A DNA stretch of 40,496 nucleotides from Bacteroidota bacterium (lineage in GTDB: Bacteria; Bacteroidota; Bacteroidia; Flavobacteriales; Weeksellaceae), in contig JAEWHB010000225.1 of the NCBI GenBank assembly GCA_023388015.1, positions 1-40,496 on the forward strand, in the 5' to 3' direction. The notes below the pieces were generated by a model. The model ran no database searches. It was not told the DNA's origin and saw only the letters and a program-made list of their open reading frames with translations. The first letter of the stretch is position 1. Each line of letters starts with the position of its first letter. The position numbers were made by a program, and so were the translations under genes. Of this stretch, positions 16,305 through 25,016 are shown one piece after another.

Positions 16305-17824
16305 TATAAATAATTTTGAAATTTATTTTTCAAAAAAGTAATTAAAAACATTCTCTCACTTCTATTTATACCTAGAATGTAAATAAGAGAAAACGTAATT
16401 AGTACTGAGATGGCAGTTACACTTATAAAACTTAATAAATTGCTTGAAGGAGTTGAATCAAATATTTTATTCAGCACTAATAAACTAGATAAAACTAAAC
16501 ATATTCTCAAAATAACTTCTCTAAAGAATATTGATAAACTTAAGTTCATTATTTTCTGTAGAAACATAACTCTGAACAATAATGAAATTGCCGAAATGCC
16601 AATAATAACTTTATATAAATCAAGAGGATTGTTGTTTTTACTGAATAGGTAATAAGTAATGGGAAAGGTTAATATAATCATCGTCCCAATTATAATTTGA
16701 TACCATTTGATTTTCCCTGTTGCTTGAGCTCCAGTAACTAATGGTGTTGAAATTGCATCAATCATTACGTATATCAAAGCTAATCGAATAAATTCAATCG
16801 CATAAGGAGGCACTTCTTTCAACCAAAGATTCATCAAGTATTCCAAATTAATCAACACAGGCACTACCAAAATCAACATACCAAAGAAAGAGAACTTAGC
16901 ACTTTTGTAGATTAACTTTAACGAAGCTTGCTTATCACCCGATGCATAGTTCTTTACGATTTGAGGATTGACAGCTACCTGAAAATTACTAATGAAACCA
17001 CTAATAACTCCTTGAACGGTCATTGTTATAGCATAAGATGCATTCGCCACGGGACCGAAAAACAAGTTCAATAAAATGTTACTTCCTTGACCCCGTATGA
17101 CCATCGCTACTGATCCAAACAAATTCCATCCGGAATAACTCATCAACTCTTTGTAATATGCTTTGTTCCAATAGAATTTATATTTTGACTCTGGAAAACG
17201 TTTTCTGCAATAAATTTGATAAGTCATACGAATCACAAAAGCTACTCCAAAGGTTAGAATCGAATAAAGTATCAGCTTGTCCGAATCAGCTTGCACCAAA
17301 TACAATACTATCGCTAATTTCAAAACAGTTTCTAAAATACTCACATAAGCATAAACACTCATGTGCTCTCTCGCAAATAACAATGCATTATAGGGCACCT
17401 GTACAACATTAAGTAAGAATGCAAAGATGGAGAACTGATACACCCAATTGGCTGCATACATACGTTCTTTAGGTATTTCCAATTGCGTATTTACAAACCA
17501 AAGTCCAATGGTCTCTGCCAATATAAATATAACGATTGCAATAAGGATGTGTATATTCAGTGTAGCATTAAAGGTCTTTTGCAATCTATCCCAATCTTTT
17601 TTTCCGATATCAAAAGATAAATACCTCTGGGTTGCGGAAGCCATGGCTGAGTTTAGAAATGCAAACATGGTGACGATTCCACCAACTAAACCATAAATTC
17701 CGTAATCAACTACACCTAATGCATCCAAGACTAAACGTGAGGTGTATAGTCCCACTCCCATAGTTAACAACATCCTGAAATACAAGAACAAAGTATTTTT
17801 CGCTATGGTTTTATTGCTGGACAA
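16304..17824 (-). CDS. Wzx-type polysaccharide flippase (MOP superfamily)
   Basis: The 506-residue protein has about 12-14 hydrophobic segments, beginning KNTLFLYFRMLLTMGVGLYT and continuing RLVLDALGVVDYGIYGLVGG, the typical N-terminus of LPS/exopolysaccharide flippases. It should move lipid-linked repeat units to the periplasmic leaflet for the polymerase. The start is TTG at 17824: a stop codon lies four codons upstream in frame, and the first ATG would cut into the first helix. It is the first gene of the operon and follows a good -7 element. ASATQRYLSFDIGKKD is a conserved loop of Bacteroidota members. Confidence 0.92.
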   Translation of the reverse strand: MSSNKTIAKNTLFLYFRMLLTMGVGLYTSRLVLDALGVVDYGIYGLVGGIVTMFAFLNSAMASATQRYLSFDIGKKDWDRLQKTFNATLNIHILIAIVIFILAETIGLWFVNTQLEIPKERMYAANWVYQFSIFAFLLNVVQVPYNALLFAREHMSVYAYVSILETVLKLAIVLYLVQADSDKLILYSILTFGVAFVIRMTYQIYCRKRFPESKYKFYWNKAYYKELMSYSGWNLFGSVAMVIRGQGSNILLNLFFGPVANASYAITMTVQGVISGFISNFQVAVNPQIVKNYASGDKQASLKLIYKSAKFSFFGMLILVVPVLINLEYLMNLWLKEVPPYAIEFIRLALIYVMIDAISTPLVTGAQATGKIKWYQIIIGTMIILTFPITYYLFSKNNNPLDLYKVIIGISAISLLFRVMFLQKIMNLSLSIFFREVILRICLVLSSLLVLNKIFDSTPSSNLLSFISVTAISVLITFSLIYILGINRSERMFLITFLKNKFQNYL

Positions 17825-17843
17825 TGCTGTGAATTAAACCCTG

Positions 17844-17851
17844 CAAAATTA
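17844..17851 (-). promoter_or_regulatory. -7 promoter element for the polysaccharide operon
   Basis: The minus strand reads TAATTTTG, an exact match to the flavobacterial -7 consensus TAnnTTTG, 19 bases before the TTG start of the flippase gene. No clean TTG -33 box is at the usual 17-23 bp spacing. Confidence 0.55.
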
Positions 17852-17956
17852 CTCTATTTTAACATATAAAGGTTAGCTTGGTATCAATTTACCAGCTAAT
17901 GATGTGAGAATCAACACCAAAGTCTGATGTATAAAGGGCAACCTATTGGAAACAAA

Positions 17957-17995
17957 ATAAGAGCCAGCACTACCAGAACGGCAGGTGGCTCTTAT
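17957..17995. terminator. Second stem-loop in the operon boundary (17825-18139)
   Basis: Perfect 10 bp arms ATAAGAGCCA (17957-17966) and TGGCTCTTAT (17986-17995) enclose a 19-base loop. On the minus strand the stem is followed by a TTTTG stretch. Together with the stem-loop at 18086-18110 it separates the surface-protein operon from the polysaccharide operon in this 315 bp gap, which holds no gene. Confidence 0.55.
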
Positions 17996-18078
17996 TCTCT
18001 CTATCCCTAACTACTTTATTTTTATGCTTATTTTGTCCTAAGTGGGTTTCATAAGCTATTATTTCTTATCAATTTCTT

Positions 18079-18110
18079 AAAAACTGCAGGGCGCATAGGC
18101 GACGCCCTGC
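18079..18110 (-). terminator. Rho-independent terminator of the lectin operon
   Basis: GCAGGGCG (18086-18093) and CGCCCTGC (18103-18110) pair perfectly around a 9-base loop, and on the minus strand they are followed by AGTTTTTAAG. It lies 30 bases past the stop at 18140. Confidence 0.85.
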
Positions 18111-18139
18111 AATTAGAGGCTGATCAAGGTATGGTTGGT

Positions 18140-18667
18140 TTATTTCCAGTAACTCCAATTGGAACCGTCAAAAACGGCCATCATATCGGCCACGGTATCA
18201 TAGACCATGGTGCCGGCAATTGCGCCGGGGATATTCAGGTGCGGATTTTCTACTTTTGGCAGTACAAGGGCTGCGGTAGTGGATTCCAATACCAAAGCAC
18301 CCGGTTTCGCCGAAGTTTCTGCTCCTATGATAACGCCTTCCCCTACATCTGTTCCATCATTTAGGAAACTATGTGCCAGACCCGGGTTTTCGTTTTGGGT
18401 CAAATTGGTCCAATTTCCATTCACGCCTTCATTGCTTTCTTCTATCACTTTCACCGAATTATCGGTCAGGTCAAAAATGAAAGTACCTCCCACGGCACCG
18501 GTTGCTGTTTGAACCGAAGGCAGAATGATTCCTTTGGGTTCGTTTCCGAATTCCAATAATACACTGGCGTTGCTTACTTCTTCTTTTCCTATTGCCATTT
18601 GTGCGATGGAAGCATAGCCGAGCAAAAGAAAACTGATGACTGCTAATGATTTTATGTGATTTTCCAT
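18140..18667 (-). CDS. Small secreted protein with two VLP-type beta modules
   Basis: The 175-residue protein is taken to start at ATG 18667 (MENHIKSLAVISFLLLGYAS), giving a clean signal peptide ending near ASIAQ; an upstream start at 18700 adds eleven residues before it. The mature part has two related halves. The first has GIILPSV then GGTFIFDLTDNSVKVIE and GNWTNL; the second has ALVLPKV then AGTMVYDTVADMMAVFDG and NWSYW. The same pattern closes the large lectin protein upstream ([30 protein letters not shown]). Such modules are frequent in Bacteroidota secreted proteins without assigned function. It follows the lectin gene by 48 bp and ends at a strong terminator. Confidence 0.75.
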   Translation of the reverse strand: MENHIKSLAVISFLLLGYASIAQMAIGKEEVSNASVLLEFGNEPKGIILPSVQTATGAVGGTFIFDLTDNSVKVIEESNEGVNGNWTNLTQNENPGLAHSFLNDGTDVGEGVIIGAETSAKPGALVLESTTAALVLPKVENPHLNIPGAIAGTMVYDTVADMMAVFDGSNWSYWK

Positions 18668-18715
18668 TTTTTCTTTATTTGGAAGCCATCGGTATTGCAA
18701 CCGATTGCTTGGGGT

Positions 18716-21493
18716 TTAATCCATTATTAATTCTTCGTTACAACTTCTTTTGATACAATTCCATCCGGTTCTGAAATCTTCCAATCCGGGCGTTAAACCT
18801 CTGTACAATTCGACACAAGCCTTTTCGGTGTTGTAAATCACCATTCCGTCTATGGGGTCAAGGGCATCTCTTTGTGTGGTATTCATGTGCGTAAGTACCA
18901 ATCCTTTTGTTGCCGCATCCAGTACCAGGTATCCGTTGGGAACGCTTTCCGGCCATCCGGTAACGGTGGTTTCGGCTTTGGTAAGGATTCCGACTTTGCT
19001 GAAACCAGCGGGTGCGCCTGCTGATGCGGGTTTGACACAAGGACAAATCACACGGTTCATGCCGTATCCGCTGCCCGACATACTGGTAATGCTCACCACA
19101 TTTTGGGTTGCGGTGATGGTATTGGTGTCGCCCGAATTCCAGGTAATGGTATTGAGGGTATTTCCATTGAATAGTTCAAGTGGAAATAAGGGTCCGCCCG
19201 AAACTTTACTTCCCAAAAGCGCAATGGTTCCATCGGGATTGATGATGACCCTGATGAGTGGGTTTTCGGCAGTTCCTTCCATTTCCCAGATGTCTTCGGT
19301 GTCGATTTCGTATTGATCTCCGTCCAGAAAGCGAACGTTGATACCGGCCGTTCCGTCTGATTGGAATTCAATTTCCTGCGTAGCTATGTTGACGCCATTG
19401 ATTTCAAGGTTAAAAGAATTGTCAAGTTCATAAATGTCGAGTACAAATCCGTAATTGGTGGCAGGTTGATTAAATTCCTGGACAACGGAGGATACTTCAC
19501 CATCTTCATAATACCAACTGAAATCCTCTCCTTCCACCGGTTCCGTACAAATATCTGTACAGGCATTAAAGGTACTATCGTAGGCAGATCCCGGTCCGAA
19601 ACCACCATTGGCCGCGAGGGGAATTCCGTTTTCATCTTCAGGTCCGGCGATGCTTCCGTCGGGATTGAGTTGTTCCGGGGTCAGGTAGCCGTTTGCTTCA
19701 AGTGCATCGGGACAACCGTCCCCATCTGAATCCAAATCCAGTTCGTTTGGAATGCCGTCGCCGTCTGTATCGACAAACAGAGGCAGGTCTTCGCAGAAAT
19801 TCTGAAAGCGGACTCTCTGGTCATTAAAGCTTCCACCGGTTGAGGCGGTATATCCGTAATGAACCAATTTATTGGTTTCAGAAGCAGGAATATTAAAATA
19901 GGTCTGGCAGAAATCATCCAATGAACCGCTGTGTGTATAGGTTCCGGCATTGGTTCCGTTGACGGTATAAGAAAGGGTTCTGCTGGCTGCATTCCATGAG
20001 ATTTCTACATTTTTCCAATTGCCGTCTTCCAGATTTCCCAGACTGATTGCATTGGTAAGATTTGAAAAGGAGGAGAATTCACCCGAAGTCACTATTGAAT
20101 CATCTGTGTCCCAGATCATCCCATGGTCATCCGGGATATCCATTGAGGTAGTGCCATTTGCCCAGGTATCGAGTTCTAAGGCAATTCCATACTGAATGCC
20201 TGCAGCGCCCAGTCCGATTCCTACTGCACCTACTGCCGATGTTCCGGCGGGGCTGTTGTGGAAAACGCAGGCGATTCCGTCGGCACCTGTTGCATCCAAA
20301 GTTCCTAAATTGGCTTCAAAACGTATGGTGAAATCTTCTGCGAAATTTATTTTGCTGAATGACCACATGGAACCACTTTCATTGCCGGTCGCATCGGTAA
20401 GTCTTACTTCATTGTCCGGAATGCCTGAACTTCCTCCGCTTTCCGCGGTACCGTTGAGTTGGAACAAATCATTTAATCCTGCATTTGCCAATCCTCTTTC
20501 TTCACAATCGGGAATTCCGTCATTGTCGGAATCCAGGTCAATGGGTTCCGCTACCGTTACGGTTATCCATTTCGGGGATGAAGTACCGGGTGAGAGGTTT
20601 CCGTCCAGGGTAAAATCATCCTGAATGGTATAGGGAATACTGGCTGTTCCTACAAATCCGTTTACGGGTACAAAAGTTACGTCCCCCGTTGTGTGGTTTA
20701 CCGTCCATATTCCATCTGCTGTGGTTATGGAAGCTTGAATTCCGGGGGTAGACGGATCCAGATCAATGGTACTGATGACTAAGTTTTGTCCGGCGTCATA
20801 TTCTACCGCACCCTCCATCACATTGACCGTTGCATTTTGGTTGTAGGCTATGGTAATATTTTTGTCTTCGGTAACGGGTACGGTATTGATGGAATTCAAA
20901 GTAACCGAAATATTTACCGATTCATAAGAAGAGCCGACGGCATTGTTGCCCGGATAAAAAGCCAGCTGCATGGAACTGCTTTCCGCTATAAATTTTAAGC
21001 GGTTGGTTCCCCAGGCGCCAAAAGTATCTCTGTTGATAGATGTGACATTGACGCGCGGATAAGTACCGACCTGAAAATCAAATTTATCGATGTAACTGGG
21101 GCTATAAGGCCCTACGGCTGTGAGGCTGTAAACCACTACTTCGTATTCTCTGCCTGCTACCAATCCGGTAAGATTGGTTCCGACCGATTCTTCTGTTCCA
21201 CCGGCTCCGATGTCCCGAATCACGATCCAATAAGTATGTCCGTTGGGAGGTAATGCCAAGGGCGCATTTGTCCAAAGGGTTCCGCCTCCTGTGGTTCCTG
21301 AAGTGGCAGGTCTGTTGCGATCCGAAATATCGGGCGTTCCTCCAAAATCAAACCAGTTGGCAGGTGCACAATCCCAACAGGGAAAAGGCGTACTGCCCGG
21401 AACATTGGTGGGTGAAATAAGTTGGGCCGATATGTTGGTACAGAATACCGTTAGGATTATAGTAATTAATCGAAAGAGATAAGGGTTCAACAT
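18716..21493 (-). CDS. Large secreted lectin/thrombospondin-type-3 repeat surface protein
   Basis: The 925-residue protein has a signal peptide (1-24, cleavage near ISAQ). An N-terminal beta domain (about 25-215) and a cadherin/CshA-like domain (about 216-312, [20 protein letters not shown]) follow. A calcium-binding TSP3 repeat ([14 protein letters not shown], about 318), an L-type-lectin-like domain (about 335-567, with [11 protein letters not shown] and [13 protein letters not shown]), a second TSP3 pair ([19 protein letters not shown]) and a further beta region come next. The last 90 residues form a GLVL/GMVIYNT module. No type A T9SS domain is seen, so the export and anchoring route is uncertain. 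It probably binds glycans at the cell surface. Codon usage is richer in GC than the polysaccharide genes. Confidence 0.85.
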   Translation of the reverse strand: MLNPYLFRLITIILTVFCTNISAQLISPTNVPGSTPFPCWDCAPANWFDFGGTPDISDRNRPATSGTTGGGTLWTNAPLALPPNGHTYWIVIRDIGAGGTEESVGTNLTGLVAGREYEVVVYSLTAVGPYSPSYIDKFDFQVGTYPRVNVTSINRDTFGAWGTNRLKFIAESSSMQLAFYPGNNAVGSSYESVNISVTLNSINTVPVTEDKNITIAYNQNATVNVMEGAVEYDAGQNLVISTIDLDPSTPGIQASITTADGIWTVNHTTGDVTFVPVNGFVGTASIPYTIQDDFTLDGNLSPGTSSPKWITVTVAEPIDLDSDNDGIPDCEERGLANAGLNDLFQLNGTAESGGSSGIPDNEVRLTDATGNESGSMWSFSKINFAEDFTIRFEANLGTLDATGADGIACVFHNSPAGTSAVGAVGIGLGAAGIQYGIALELDTWANGTTSMDIPDDHGMIWDTDDSIVTSGEFSSFSNLTNAISLGNLEDGNWKNVEISWNAASRTLSYTVNGTNAGTYTHSGSLDDFCQTYFNIPASETNKLVHYGYTASTGGSFNDQRVRFQNFCEDLPLFVDTDGDGIPNELDLDSDGDGCPDALEANGYLTPEQLNPDGSIAGPEDENGIPLAANGGFGPGSAYDSTFNACTDICTEPVEGEDFSWYYEDGEVSSVVQEFNQPATNYGFVLDIYELDNSFNLEINGVNIATQEIEFQSDGTAGINVRFLDGDQYEIDTEDIWEMEGTAENPLIRVIINPDGTIALLGSKVSGGPLFPLELFNGNTLNTITWNSGDTNTITATQNVVSITSMSGSGYGMNRVICPCVKPASAGAPAGFSKVGILTKAETTVTGWPESVPNGYLVLDAATKGLVLTHMNTTQRDALDPIDGMVIYNTEKACVELYRGLTPGLEDFRTGWNCIKRSCNEELIMD

Positions 21494-21569
21494 GGGTCAT
21501 GTAATTTAAATTCGTAGTGATTTTAATTCCAATTCCGGTTCCTCTGAAGGCCGGCATTTTAAATTTCTG

Positions 21570-21577
21570 CGAATTTA
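21570..21577 (-). promoter_or_regulatory. -7-like element for the lectin operon
   Basis: The minus strand reads TAAATTCG, one base from TAnnTTTG, 76 bases before the ATG at 21493. No good -33 TTG is present at usual spacing. Confidence 0.4.
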
Positions 21578-21635
21578 TCGGACTGATTTTACCTAAAAAA
21601 GAAAACCATGTACCGATTTCCCTAAAATGGTAAAC

Positions 21636-21658
21636 AAAAAAAGGAGCTTAAAAAGCTC
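21636..21658 (-). terminator. Rho-independent terminator overlapping a stop codon
   Basis: GAGCTT (21644-21649) pairs with AAGCTC (21653-21658), and on the minus strand is followed by CCTTTTTTTG. The stem includes a base of the TAG stop (21658-21660) of the TPR/AraC regulator. Confidence 0.8.
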
Positions 21659-23250
21659 TAAACCAGACTGTTGTGATTTGCATCTTCTTCGATGTATTGG
21701 ATAAAGGAAGAAGGCGAAATAGACGTAACTTTCTTGAAAACCGTTGAGAATTTATTCTGAGAAGAGAAGCCCGATTCTTCGGCCAAAGTGGCGATTTTGT
21801 ATTTTCTGTACATCGGATCGTTTCTTAGTTTTCTGATGATGTAATTAATTCTCAGTTCGTTTATGTAATTATTGAAATCCTGCTTTTTATGGGTGTTGAT
21901 CACATAAGAAAGGTATTTGGAGTTGGTTTCACAATAAGTTGCGAGATACGAAAGTGAAATACTGTTCTGGGTATAGAGTCCGGATTTTTCAAACTTTTCA
22001 AGCTTGTTTAATAATTTTTCTTCGGTCAACCGGGTCATCATACTTGAGACTTCCTGTTCCTCATTGATTTCCGGGTTAGCGGATGCTGAAATTTCCAGAA
22101 TTGAATTTGAATTTTCTTCAAAACTTCCATTGTCCTGTTCTTCTAATTTCGTCAATATTTCCCGGATCTTGTTCATTTTCTTTCTTTGTGCCTGACGGTA
22201 AAGCGCAAACAAAACCAGACCTATCAGAAAAACAATTAGCAAACCGGTAAGCAATCGGTTTTTCACATCTACTTTTTCCTTTATAGAGGTATTTTCTTTA
22301 TCGATTTCTGAAAAGGAACGATTTAAAATAGTGGATTTCTTTTGGGCAATCTGCTCCGCTACCGAATCTTTCCTGATGGTGGCTTGGGAGAGTTTTTCAA
22401 TGTCCTGGGTCATTAGAAAATATTGCTGAGAAGTTTTGTAAACTTCATTTTTCAACTCCAGGTAACTGGAATTATCGGCAATTCTTCTTGCTTCCTGAAG
22501 GTGTTCATTTGCATTTTCGAGGTCAGTTTCTACTAAATAAACATTTGCAATTCCGTTGTGAATCAGTCCCTTTACATAATTCGCCGGATTGTCGCCATAG
22601 GTATCCAGTGCCTTTTCATAATGGATCATGGCGGAATCCATTTTTTTCAGTCCGAAGTAATTGACGCCTATAAGTTGTTGATTTTGTGCAATTAAATAAT
22701 CACGATTGGCATTTATTTTTTCGAAATGCTGATGGGCCAATTTTAAATAACCAATGGCTTTCCGGTAATTTTTCTGCGTGTTTTCATTGAACGCCATCTC
22801 TTGCAAAAGCAATCCCATGGTGCTGTGGCTCAGTTCTTTTTCAGAAATTTTTTCGGCAAACCCAAAGGCAAGGTCCGAATATTTTTTGGATTGACTGTAG
22901 AGACCTATTAAACGGTACTGCGTAGCCAAAAACCCATAAACCCTTGAAATCCAAACATAATCTTGTGTTTGCGTAATTATTTTTTCACTTTTCAAAGCGA
23001 AATCAATTGCCGTATTCAAATCTCCGGATTGTTGGTACAAGGAAGCCGAAAGCATCAGACTTTTGGTCTTGAACAAGGCGGTTTCAGAAATGACGAATAA
23101 GGAATCTGCTATTTGAAGTGCTTTGTCAAAATCCTTCTGAGCGGTTTCAACATAGGTTTTGGTATAAATCTCATTAAAATCCTTTGGATTTTGAGCGTTG
23201 GCAATGGAAAACAATAAAATAAAAACGGGGAATAACCTATTCATGTACAT
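21658..23250 (-). CDS. Transmembrane TPR/AraC-type transcriptional regulator
   Basis: The 530-residue protein has a signal peptide (1-20, FPVFILLFSIANAQ), a helical TPR-rich sensor domain (about 25-300, presumably periplasmic) and a membrane helix (about 332-352, LLTGLLIVFLIGLVLFALY). A linker and a C-terminal AraC-type DNA-binding domain (about 430-520) follow. The HTH region includes NSKYLSYVINTHKKQDFNNY, ELRINYIIRKLR and LAEESGFSSQNKFSTVFKKV. This architecture couples an envelope-facing sensor to promoter binding in one polypeptide. It lies just upstream of the lectin operon on the same strand, separated by a terminator. A second ATG two codons in (23244) is an alternative start. Its ligand is unknown. 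Confidence 0.88.
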   Translation of the reverse strand: MYMNRLFPVFILLFSIANAQNPKDFNEIYTKTYVETAQKDFDKALQIADSLFVISETALFKTKSLMLSASLYQQSGDLNTAIDFALKSEKIITQTQDYVWISRVYGFLATQYRLIGLYSQSKKYSDLAFGFAEKISEKELSHSTMGLLLQEMAFNENTQKNYRKAIGYLKLAHQHFEKINANRDYLIAQNQQLIGVNYFGLKKMDSAMIHYEKALDTYGDNPANYVKGLIHNGIANVYLVETDLENANEHLQEARRIADNSSYLELKNEVYKTSQQYFLMTQDIEKLSQATIRKDSVAEQIAQKKSTILNRSFSEIDKENTSIKEKVDVKNRLLTGLLIVFLIGLVLFALYRQAQRKKMNKIREILTKLEEQDNGSFEENSNSILEISASANPEINEEQEVSSMMTRLTEEKLLNKLEKFEKSGLYTQNSISLSYLATYCETNSKYLSYVINTHKKQDFNNYINELRINYIIRKLRNDPMYRKYKIATLAEESGFSSQNKFSTVFKKVTSISPSSFIQYIEEDANHNSLV

Positions 23251-23289
23251 GAATCTTAAAAAACTTTAATTTAATAGGTTAAGGAAAAA

Positions 23290-23297
23290 CAAATTTA
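23290..23297 (-). promoter_or_regulatory. -7 element of the leftward TPR/AraC gene
   Basis: The minus strand reads TAAATTTG, an exact TAnnTTTG match, 39 bases before the ATG at 23250. No TTG -33 box is evident. Confidence 0.5.
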
Positions 23298-23569
23298 GGA
23301 TTAATCTGTTGGATGTAAAGTTTAATTAGGGTTTAATATTAAAAATTCGGGAGATTTTATTTATCGTTTTCGTGAAAATGGTACAGCTGTAACAAATTGT
23401 GATGCAGACAAACTTCTTCCTGACACTGAATTATCTACCCATTTATTTATGAAATGAACCCTTGGAAATTTGGGCTTAATACATTCAGCCTAAATATTTT
23501 GTAAAATAAAACCCGTTTTCATCTTTTGATAATTATTGAGAGAATCCGTATTCAAAGCCTTGAAAATAC

Positions 23570-23577
23570 TATCTTTG
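23570..23577 (+). promoter_or_regulatory. -7 element of the rightward TPR/AraC gene
   Basis: TATCTTTG is an exact TAnnTTTG match 17 bases before ATG 23595. It argues for that start rather than the in-frame TTG at 23526, which would lie upstream of the promoter. Confidence 0.6.
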
Positions 23578-23594
23578 TTTTGCATACCAATCAG

Positions 23595-25016
23595 ATGTTT
23601 AAACATTGCTTTCTTTTTCTCTACCTTTTTTTGGCTTGTCTGGTTTTTGGGCAAACCGAATCAGATAAACTTTTGGAACAAGCCCATGAGATCGTATATT
23701 CGGATCCGCTGGAAGCCAAACGAATTTCTGATCACATCCTTAAAATCGGTAAGAACGAGAAAACAATTGCAGATGCCTATTATGTTCAGGCGGTTTCATT
23801 TTATGTAATGGGCCAATATGGGAAAGCGCTTGAATATGCATTTTCTTCGAAAAATAAGGCCCAATCCAAAGGACTTTCAGAAATTGAAAACAAAAGCAGG
23901 GAATTAATAGGTCGCACCCTGAAACTTCTGGATTTGAATGTACCGGAGGGTTTGCAAGCCAAAAATCAGGACGACATTGAAGCTGCTTTCCTGGCAGAAG
24001 ACTTGCTGCATAAAGCCAACATCAGCCTGATTCAAAATCAAAAAGATTCCGTTTTTTATTATACCGAAAAAGCAAAAAACGCATTCCAATCGGCTTCTCC
24101 CGGCTGGACGACCGCATTGTATTTAAAGTTGAAGGGCGAATACTTCTTTAATGAACAGCAATTGGATTCCTCCATTTTGAATTATGCGAAATCCCTGGAA
24201 ATCGCCAAGAAAATCAATAATCCGATTATTTTGCGGGAAGTCAATCAAAAGCTCGCCAACAGCTATCTGGCTATGGATAGTGTCGCAAAATTTCAAGCCT
24301 ATACCCAACAGGCACAAAATTTAAGTCCGGAAATTTCAAAAAAGGAAAATGAAGCGTCCAATTCGGCGCATATGCTCATCAGCAATGATTTTGACCAACA
24401 TCATTTAAAATTGACAAATAATTACCTGACGGCTCTTTACGTTGTTTTGGGTTTATTTATGTTGGCAGTTTTGATCAAATTGGTTTTTTATTTTCGCAAT
24501 CGCAACAAAATCAAAATGTACCAAAACCTTTTTGATTATTTCAACCGTCAGAAAAATGCCGAACCTGCCGTGATAAACGAAATTCAAACAGAAAAAGCGG
24601 AAGTACAGAAAACGCCTGTTTTATTGAAGGAAAGTGAAAACCAAATATTGCAAGGACTGGAAAAGTTTGAAGCGGGCAAGAAGTTCACCAACAAAGATAT
24701 GTCGCTCGGGATGCTTGCTGCACAGCTCAACACCAATACCAAATACCTTTCTGATGTTATCAACCGCCAGAAACATAAAAATTTCAATTCGTACATCAAC
24801 GAACTGAGAATCAATTATATAACTGAAAAAATCAAAACCGACCCGAATTACCTGAATTTCAAAGTGAGTTACCTGGCTGAAGAATGTGGTTTTTCTTCGC
24901 ACAGTACTTTCACGACTGTTTTTAAATCAATAGTGGGCGTTTCGCCGATTATGTTTGTAGAATTTGTGAGAGATGAAGCCAGAAGAGAAAAATTAGAATT
25001 GGTTTTAAATGAATAA
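23595..25016 (+). CDS. Transmembrane TPR/AraC-type transcriptional regulator
   Basis: The 473-residue protein starts at ATG 23595 with a signal peptide (FLFLYLFLACLVFGQ, 1-20). TPR-like helices (about 25-260), one membrane helix (about 278-300, LTALYVVLGLFMLAVLIKLV) and an AraC-type DNA-binding domain (about 370-460) follow, with NTKYLSDVINRQKHKNFNSY, ELRINYITEKIK and LAEECGFSSHSTFTTVFKSI. It is paralogous to the divergent regulator at 21658-23250. Its end overlaps the start of a related protein by 8 bp, so the two are translated together. The next gene on the strand is a T9SS surface protein, a plausible target. Confidence 0.88.
   Translation: MFKHCFLFLYLFLACLVFGQTESDKLLEQAHEIVYSDPLEAKRISDHILKIGKNEKTIADAYYVQAVSFYVMGQYGKALEYAFSSKNKAQSKGLSEIENKSRELIGRTLKLLDLNVPEGLQAKNQDDIEAAFLAEDLLHKANISLIQNQKDSVFYYTEKAKNAFQSASPGWTTALYLKLKGEYFFNEQQLDSSILNYAKSLEIAKKINNPIILREVNQKLANSYLAMDSVAKFQAYTQQAQNLSPEISKKENEASNSAHMLISNDFDQHHLKLTNNYLTALYVVLGLFMLAVLIKLVFYFRNRNKIKMYQNLFDYFNRQKNAEPAVINEIQTEKAEVQKTPVLLKESENQILQGLEKFEAGKKFTNKDMSLGMLAAQLNTNTKYLSDVINRQKHKNFNSYINELRINYITEKIKTDPNYLNFKVSYLAEECGFSSHSTFTTVFKSIVGVSPIMFVEFVRDEARREKLELVLNE

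Larger units (their letters stand above)
23251..23594. promoter_or_regulatory. 344 bp divergent promoter region between two regulator genes
   Basis: No gene is seen here. It holds opposed -7 elements: TAAATTTG on the minus strand (23290-23297) for the leftward regulator and TATCTTTG on the plus strand (23570-23577) for the rightward one. Confidence 0.55.

Noticed and set aside
17957..17995. Recombination-site reading of the 10 bp inverted repeat
   Set aside because: There is no integrase gene or repeated core nearby; a terminator-type stem-loop between two operons is the simpler reading.
18852..19316. Plus-strand open frame of 154 codons
   Set aside because: It is antisense to the lectin gene, whose GC-richer codons create long mirror frames; it has no signal, domain or promoter.
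20196..20624. Plus-strand open frame of 142 codons
   Set aside because: It is another antisense shadow of the lectin gene with Pro/Ser-rich content typical of reversed codons.
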